A DNA stretch of 64,000 bases, taken from contig NZ_CABPSA010000001.1 in NCBI RefSeq assembly GCF_902459615.1, positions 1,178,001 to 1,242,000 on the forward strand, given 5' to 3'. Source of the DNA: Pandoraea commovens (GTDB taxonomy: Bacteria; Pseudomonadota; Gammaproteobacteria; Burkholderiales; Burkholderiaceae). Positions 59,642 to 64,000 of this stretch are shown one piece after another. Made by a program: the position numbers and the translations under genes. The notes under the pieces were generated by a model, which worked only from the letters and a program-made list of their open reading frames with translations, was not told where the DNA came from and made no database searches. Positions within the stretch are counted from its first letter, which is position 1. Each line of letters opens with the position of its first letter.

Positions 59642-60793
59642 ATGTCCAGCAATGCGCAAGCCCCGATCATCGTCATCGCCCCCGATTCTTTCAAAGGTTC
59701 GCTGAGCGCGCCTGAAGTGGCGCAAGCCATCGCCGCAGGCATCGCCCGCGTGCTGCCGCATGCCGATCTGCGCTTGCGCCCGATGGCCGACGGTGGCGAA
59801 GGTACGCTCGACGCCCTGCTCTCCGCAGGCGGGCGACGCGTGCCGTTGTCCGTGCGTGGCGCGGGCAAGGCGTCGGTGACGGCCGAGTACGGTGTCATGC
59901 CCGACGGTACGGGCGTGCTGGAAAGTGCAAATGTCGTCAGCATTACCGATCCGGTCGGCATGCAGACGCCGGTGGCCGAGCGCTCGACGGTCGGCCTTGG
60001 CGAGCTGCTGCGCGCCCTGCTCGACACCGGCGCGCGCCGCGTGCTGATCGGTCTGGGCGGCAGCAGCACGAACGATGGCGGCGCAGGTCTGCTCGTCGGC
60101 CTCGGCGCCCGTTTGCTCGACGAAGCCGGTGAAGAAGTGCAACCGGTCCCGGCGGCACTGCATCGCGTAGCGTCGATCGACTTGAACGGGCTCGATGCAC
60201 GTCTGAAGGATTGCGAGCTGGTGGCCATGTCGGACGTCAACAATCCGCTGAACGGCCAGCAAGGTGCGACGGCGATTTTCGGCCCGCAGAAAGGTGTGAG
60301 CGAAGCACAGGTCGAACCTCTCGACCGCGCTATCGCCCACTTCGCCGGGCACGCACACCGCGCGTTCAACGCCAGCGAAGCCGCGAGTCGCGCGGGCGCA
60401 GGCGCAGCGGGCGGTCTTGGCTTCGCGCTGCACCTGCTGGGCGCGCAGTTCCGCTCGGGCGCGGAAGTGGTGGCCGAGCGCGTGGGACTGCCGCAAGCGG
60501 TAGAGGGCGCCGACTGGCTGATCACCGGCGAAGGCCGCAGCGACGGTCAGACGCTCTCGGGCAAGACGCCGATGATCGCCGCACAGGTCGCCATCAAGGC
60601 AGGCGCGACGGCATCGCTGCTCTCAGGGGCCATCGACCGCACGGCGCTGGAGAGTCTGTCGCGCGTCTTCTCGGGCTGCTTCTCGCTGACGTTCGGTCCG
60701 ACCACGCTGGAGAAAGCCATTGCCGACGCTGCCGGTCTGCTGACCGATAGCGCCGAACAGATGACGCGGCTGCGTTATACGCACAAGGGTTGA
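59642..60793 (+). CDS. Glycerate kinase (GarK/GlxK type)
   Basis: The protein has 383 residues. It phosphorylates D-glycerate, in this family normally to 2-phosphoglycerate. Signatures: IAPDSFKGSLSAPEVAQAI at the start, PMADGGEGTLDAL, IGLGGSSTNDGGAGLLVGLGA and ITGEGRSDGQTLSGK. The ATG at 59642 begins exactly at the family start; the frame is open far upstream but without similarity. It stands alone, convergent with a LysR gene. Confidence 0.93.
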   Translation: MSSNAQAPIIVIAPDSFKGSLSAPEVAQAIAAGIARVLPHADLRLRPMADGGEGTLDALLSAGGRRVPLSVRGAGKASVTAEYGVMPDGTGVLESANVVSITDPVGMQTPVAERSTVGLGELLRALLDTGARRVLIGLGGSSTNDGGAGLLVGLGARLLDEAGEEVQPVPAALHRVASIDLNGLDARLKDCELVAMSDVNNPLNGQQGATAIFGPQKGVSEAQVEPLDRAIAHFAGHAHRAFNASEAASRAGAGAAGGLGFALHLLGAQFRSGAEVVAERVGLPQAVEGADWLITGEGRSDGQTLSGKTPMIAAQVAIKAGATASLLSGAIDRTALESLSRVFSGCFSLTFGPTTLEKAIADAAGLLTDSAEQMTRLRYTHKG

Positions 60794-60802
60794 GCGCAAG
60801 GA

Positions 60803-61696
60803 TCAGGCGATGCGTGCCCGTAGACGGGGCACGGCAAAGTCGAGAAATGCACGCAGTTTCAGGGGCAACGGCGTTTGCCCCTTGTGCACCAGATTGACGG
60901 GGAGCGGGGCGGCCTCAAAGTCGTCCAGCACCACGCGTAGCGCATCGTCGCGCACCGCTTGCGCCACCTGATACGACAACACCCGCACGAAGCCCACACC
61001 GAGCACCGCCGCCGAGATCGCCGCTTCGGCGGTATTCACCGCGAGCCGCGAGCGAATGGGCACCGACTGCCCGGTTCGTCCCTCGCCGAACTCCCACGCA
61101 CGGCGCGACGCCAGCACCTCGAACGTAATGCACGCCTGACCGGTAAGATCCTGCGGCTTCTTCGGTTCGCCATGCGTCGCCAGGTATTCCGGACTGGCGC
61201 AGACAACGCGTCGCACGGTCCCGATGCGCGACGCCACCATCGAGCTATCCGGTAAATGACCGATGCGCAGCGCTACGTCCGCCTGCTCGTCCATCAGATG
61301 CACGACGCGGTCGGTCAGCAGAAGACTGACGTCGATCTCCGGGTACTGCGCGAGGAATTCCGCCACGACCGGCAGCACGTGCAGACGCCCGAAGACGACG
61401 GGCGCGGTCAGCACCAGTTCGCCTTTCGGCGTGGCATATTCGCCCGTCGCCGTGCGCTCCGCTTCGCCAATCTCTTCGAGAATTCTGCGACACGCGGCCA
61501 CGTACGCACTCCCGGCTTCGGTCAGCGACAACTGGCGCGTCGTGCGATGCAGCAGCCTCGTTTTCAGATGCGCTTCCAGTTCCCCGACTTTACGACTGAC
61601 GGTCGCCAGCGGCATGCCGAGTCCGCGTGCTGCGGCCGACAAACTGCCCGCATCGACCACTGCGATCAGGATCGACATGGATTCGAGTCGATTCAT
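60803..61696 (-). CDS. LysR-family regulator
   Basis: The protein has 297 residues with the layout of the large CrgA/DsdC-like group: helix-turn-helix SMSILIAVVDAGSLSAAARGLGMPLATVSRKVGELE, then HRTTRQLSLTEAG and an effector domain. I chose the ATG at 61694-61696. It is divergent from the MFS transporter gene at 61852 and is its likely regulator. Confidence 0.9.
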   Translation of the reverse strand: MNRLESMSILIAVVDAGSLSAAARGLGMPLATVSRKVGELEAHLKTRLLHRTTRQLSLTEAGSAYVAACRRILEEIGEAERTATGEYATPKGELVLTAPVVFGRLHVLPVVAEFLAQYPEIDVSLLLTDRVVHLMDEQADVALRIGHLPDSSMVASRIGTVRRVVCASPEYLATHGEPKKPQDLTGQACITFEVLASRRAWEFGEGRTGQSVPIRSRLAVNTAEAAISAAVLGVGFVRVLSYQVAQAVRDDALRVVLDDFEAAPLPVNLVHKGQTPLPLKLRAFLDFAVPRLRARIA

Positions 61697-61851
61697 GGAC
61701 CCTACCAAATTTTGGAAAGATGATTCCCGATCTTGATGGATTCTCTACGTGGATGCAACCACGTAATGTCGAGACCTGAGCGGGGTGAGTCACGGTCGTC
61801 ACACGACACCGCCCCTTCCCGCACCGGTCATCGTCACATCAGGAGAGCATC

Positions 61852-63108
61852 GTGCGTCCGCCCAATTCCCCCACCGCCCCTTCCACCACTACCGCCCCGC
61901 CACACGCGGCACAGGAAATCGCCTCGCACAGCAAGATCGTGATGATGGGGGTGATTGCTGGCGCGGTCGTCACCAACATTTACTGCACGCAGCCGATCCT
62001 GCCGCTGATCGCTGCGGACATGCGCGTCGATCTCGGGACGGTGGACCTCGTCGCGGCCGCCGCGTTGCTGGGCTTCTCCGCCGGGCTCGCGTTATTGCTG
62101 CCGCTGGGCGACCGCTACGACCGCCGCAAACTCGTGCTCGCGCAAATTGCGCTGGCCTTCTGCTTCGCGCTGGCCGCGACATTTGCCCCGGGCATCTGGG
62201 CGTTGATCGGCGCATCGTTCGGTCTGGGGATCGTGTGCTGTGTGCCGCAGCAACTGGTGCCGTTCGCCGCCGTCATGTCGGCGCCGAGTCAGCGCGGCCG
62301 GGCGGTGGGCACCGTCGTGAGCGGGATCATGATCGGGATTCTGCTCGGACGAACGATTGCGGGCGTTGTCGGTGAAGGGTTCGGATGGCGCGCCGTCTAC
62401 GGCGTGGAAGCCGCTTTCATGATCCCGGTGTGGATCGCCGCCGCACTGTTGTTGCCGAAGGGGCGCCCCAGCACGGACCTTTCGTATGGTCGTCTGTTGG
62501 CGTCACTGTGGCCGTTGGCTCGCGACCATCGCCCCCTGCGCGAATCGATGACGATTCAGGCGCTGCTCTGGGCCTGCTTCAACGCGTTCTGGGTGAATCT
62601 GGCGGCACTGCTCGCCGACGGGCCGTGGCATCTCGGCAGCGCGTGGGCGGGCGCGTTCGGTATCATCGGCGCGGCGGGTGCGTTCGCCGCGTCTTTCGGC
62701 GGACGTGCCACCGACAAGCTGGGGCCGCGCGGCGTGGTCGGCGTGAGCATCGCCATCGTCACGCTCAGTTACGTGCTGCTCGGGGGCGCGAACCTCTCGC
62801 TGGCGTGGCTCGTGATCGGGGTGATCGTGCTCGACATCGGCGTCCAAGCAGGTCTTGTGTCCAACCAGACACGTGCTTTCGCGGTGGACCCGAAAGCGCA
62901 GGGGCGAATCAATAGCCTCTATATGACGGCGACGTTCTTTGGCGGCGCAGTGGGCGCGACGGTGAGCGGATGGCTGATGGCGCGCTTCGGATGGACGGGC
63001 GTCGTGAGTCTGGGCGTTGCGCTCGGTGTGCTGGCCCTCGCGCTTCACTGGGTCGGCGGACTGCGCGGTAGGTCTGAGGCGCCGGGCAAAGGTGTGTCGA
63101 CGTTGTAG
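61852..63108 (+). CDS. MFS transporter (YnfM/sugar-efflux-like)
   Basis: The protein has 418 residues and twelve membrane helices. The MFS loop motif GDRYDRRKLVL (GxxxDRxxR type) follows helix 2, and VPQQLVPFAAVMSAPSQRGRAVGTV precedes helix 5. Such drug:H+ antiporters export small compounds. The GTG start at 61852 has AGGAG at good spacing. A Pro/Thr/Ala-rich leader of ~25 residues comes before helix 1. The 3' end overlaps the convergent NmrA-like gene by 64 bp. Confidence 0.9.
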   Translation: MRPPNSPTAPSTTTAPPHAAQEIASHSKIVMMGVIAGAVVTNIYCTQPILPLIAADMRVDLGTVDLVAAAALLGFSAGLALLLPLGDRYDRRKLVLAQIALAFCFALAATFAPGIWALIGASFGLGIVCCVPQQLVPFAAVMSAPSQRGRAVGTVVSGIMIGILLGRTIAGVVGEGFGWRAVYGVEAAFMIPVWIAAALLLPKGRPSTDLSYGRLLASLWPLARDHRPLRESMTIQALLWACFNAFWVNLAALLADGPWHLGSAWAGAFGIIGAAGAFAASFGGRATDKLGPRGVVGVSIAIVTLSYVLLGGANLSLAWLVIGVIVLDIGVQAGLVSNQTRAFAVDPKAQGRINSLYMTATFFGGAVGATVSGWLMARFGWTGVVSLGVALGVLALALHWVGGLRGRSEAPGKGVSTL

Positions 63109-63833
63109 AGCACCGGCATCTGGTGCCGCCATCGGCACCAGACATCGTCTTGCGTCATCAGGTCGGCCATGAAGTGGGCGACGTTGATGCGACTGGTCTT
63201 GCCAGCGTCGAACAGCGCGCTTCGGATGGGTGAGGGGTGCGCTTCGTAAGCGGTGACGTCGACATGATCGACAAGACTGTCCGGACGCACCACCGACCAT
63301 TCGATGGCAGGATCGTCGCGACCGATTTCGACGCGCAGCACATCCGAAGCCGCCTCGTTGTCGGCATGTGGCGGCAGCAGCAGGCGAACTGCGCCGATGA
63401 TGCACCGCTGCGCAACCGATACCGGCTCGAACAGATCGCGATTGCGATTGCCGGAGGTGTTCATCAGCACGAAGCGAACGGCGGATGCCCGACCGCTGAC
63501 CTTGATGGCGCGGCACAAACGACGCGTCGCTTCGGTGACGAGTCGACGCGGTTCGCCGTAGATACCGCTGAGTGTGAGGTTGTGTCCGAGACACGACGCT
63601 ACCGCGTCGCAACCAGCGACATGGTCGGCCAACGCGGCGTCGCTCAGATCTAGCACGCTGGCCTGCACAAGCGATAGTTGCGCGTGACCGGCTAACGCAT
63701 CAAGTGGCTTGCCGGAGCGCACAATCGCCCGCACATGCCAACCACGCGTGAGCAGTTGCTGCACGAGCAATCGTCCTGTTGCGCCCGTCGCACCTACGAC
63801 CAGCGCCGTTCCTGTCGCGTGGACGTACGTCAT
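63045..63833 (-). CDS. NAD(P)-binding protein, NmrA/atypical SDR family
   Basis: The protein has 262 residues with an N-terminal Rossmann fold carrying VVGATGATGRLLVQQLLTRGWHVRAIVRS (GxxGxxG type). The YxxxK catalytic pair of classical SDRs is not evident, so it is either a redox sensor or an atypical reductase (YwnB/NmrA-like). ATG at 63833. The C-terminal 64 bp overlap the MFS gene on the other strand. Confidence 0.85.
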   Translation of the reverse strand: MTYVHATGTALVVGATGATGRLLVQQLLTRGWHVRAIVRSGKPLDALAGHAQLSLVQASVLDLSDAALADHVAGCDAVASCLGHNLTLSGIYGEPRRLVTEATRRLCRAIKVSGRASAVRFVLMNTSGNRNRDLFEPVSVAQRCIIGAVRLLLPPHADNEAASDVLRVEIGRDDPAIEWSVVRPDSLVDHVDVTAYEAHPSPIRSALFDAGKTSRINVAHFMADLMTQDDVWCRWRHQMPVLYNVDTPLPGASDLPRSPPTQ

Positions 63834-63846
63834 ACGCCTCGCCCCC

Positions 63847-64000
63847 TCACACCATCAAGTCCACAAACTGATGGACGGGCATGGTTTCGAGCCGTTGCCG
63901 ATCCAGTGCCACGTCGAGAATGCGCGCCTGCGCCCGTGCGGCGAAGCGGCGCGCCAGATTCGTTTTGAACTTCTCCACCAGCAACGGGATGCCTTCGTCG
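63847..64000 (-). CDS. Unidentified gene, C-terminal fragment cut by the window edge
   Basis: The last 50 codons of a leftward gene are present; its 5' part lies beyond the window. The translated tail has a charged helix (PLLVEKFKTNLARRFAARAQ) and ends ETMPVHQFVDLMV before a TGA at 63849-63847. Composition and codon use look like a real protein, and the stop lies 13 bp before the next gene's start, so the two may be co-transcribed. I do not recognise the family. Confidence 0.65.
   Translation of the reverse strand, partial: DEGIPLLVEKFKTNLARRFAARAQARILDVALDRQRLETMPVHQFVDLMV

Noticed and set aside
1-64000. tRNA/rRNA genes, insertion sequences, prophage or CRISPR arrays
   Set aside because: No tRNA-like cloverleaf, transposase, integrase or regularly spaced repeat array was seen anywhere in the window.

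Overview
The window is a GC-rich, gene-dense stretch of a bacterial chromosome. The gene content (ornithine-hydroxamate type siderophore genes, many LysR and ECF regulators, CIO-type quinol oxidase, XapX proteins, glpR/glpD/glpK, NarK-like nitrate carrier) points to a betaproteobacterium of the Burkholderiaceae. Pandoraea or a close relative is my best guess, but this is an inference from content and not a database match. I see no rRNA, tRNA, insertion sequence, prophage or CRISPR array. Both ends cut through genes.

Left part (1-4011): the right-hand end of an NRPS siderophore locus. It holds the C-terminus of an L-ornithine N5-monooxygenase, then a leftward operon (phosphopantetheinyl transferase, MbtH-like protein, type II thioesterase, FhuF-like ferric reductase) and a divergent ECF sigma factor, with a Fur-box-like hexamer array between them. 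From 4040 to 7738 come a MASE2-GGDEF diguanylate cyclase, a small outer-membrane barrel and a FixL/FixJ-like two-component pair.

7989-16263: a tight leftward eight-gene operon (solute-binding protein, ATPase, two permeases, a three-part HcnABC/opine-dehydrogenase-like flavoenzyme, RidA) with a divergent LysR regulator. It looks like uptake and oxidation of an unidentified amino or imino compound. Then come an atypical OmpR-like regulator and a secreted cupin.

18033-24469: two ECF sigma/anti-sigma pairs. One is in an operon with a cytochrome P450; the other is divergent from a catalase-like peroxidase/cytochrome b561 operon. Both sigma genes, the peroxidase operon and a second cytochrome b561 operon at 33.4 kb share a GGAATAA promoter-like element, suggesting one small regulon.

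24592-29526: a formamidase, two XapX membrane proteins and a 789-residue protein in which a complete AraC-type regulator is fused to a complete formamidase-like domain. This is the most unusual object in the window. It is followed by an AraC/GyrI regulator.

29462-45630: a leftward operon (cytochrome b561, membrane glycosyltransferase, lipoprotein, tRNA 2-selenouridine synthase); a PEP-mutase-family enzyme and a class II aldolase; a LysR gene; a NarK-like nitrate carrier with a near-perfect sigma-54 promoter and a terminator in its leader; a CPBP protease; a DUF1345 protein; the cioAB oxidase with its small partner; and a YbhB-like secreted protein.

45737-64000: folE; a tripartite ABC-2 efflux system with an outer-membrane factor; a LysR gene divergent from a VOC protein and an FAH hydrolase; a long non-coding interval with a sigma-54-like promoter and a terminator but no convincing gene (possible small RNA); glpK, glpD and glpR with a GlpR-type operator; a lipoprotein; glycerate kinase; a LysR/MFS pair; an NmrA-like oxidoreductase; and a truncated unidentified gene.
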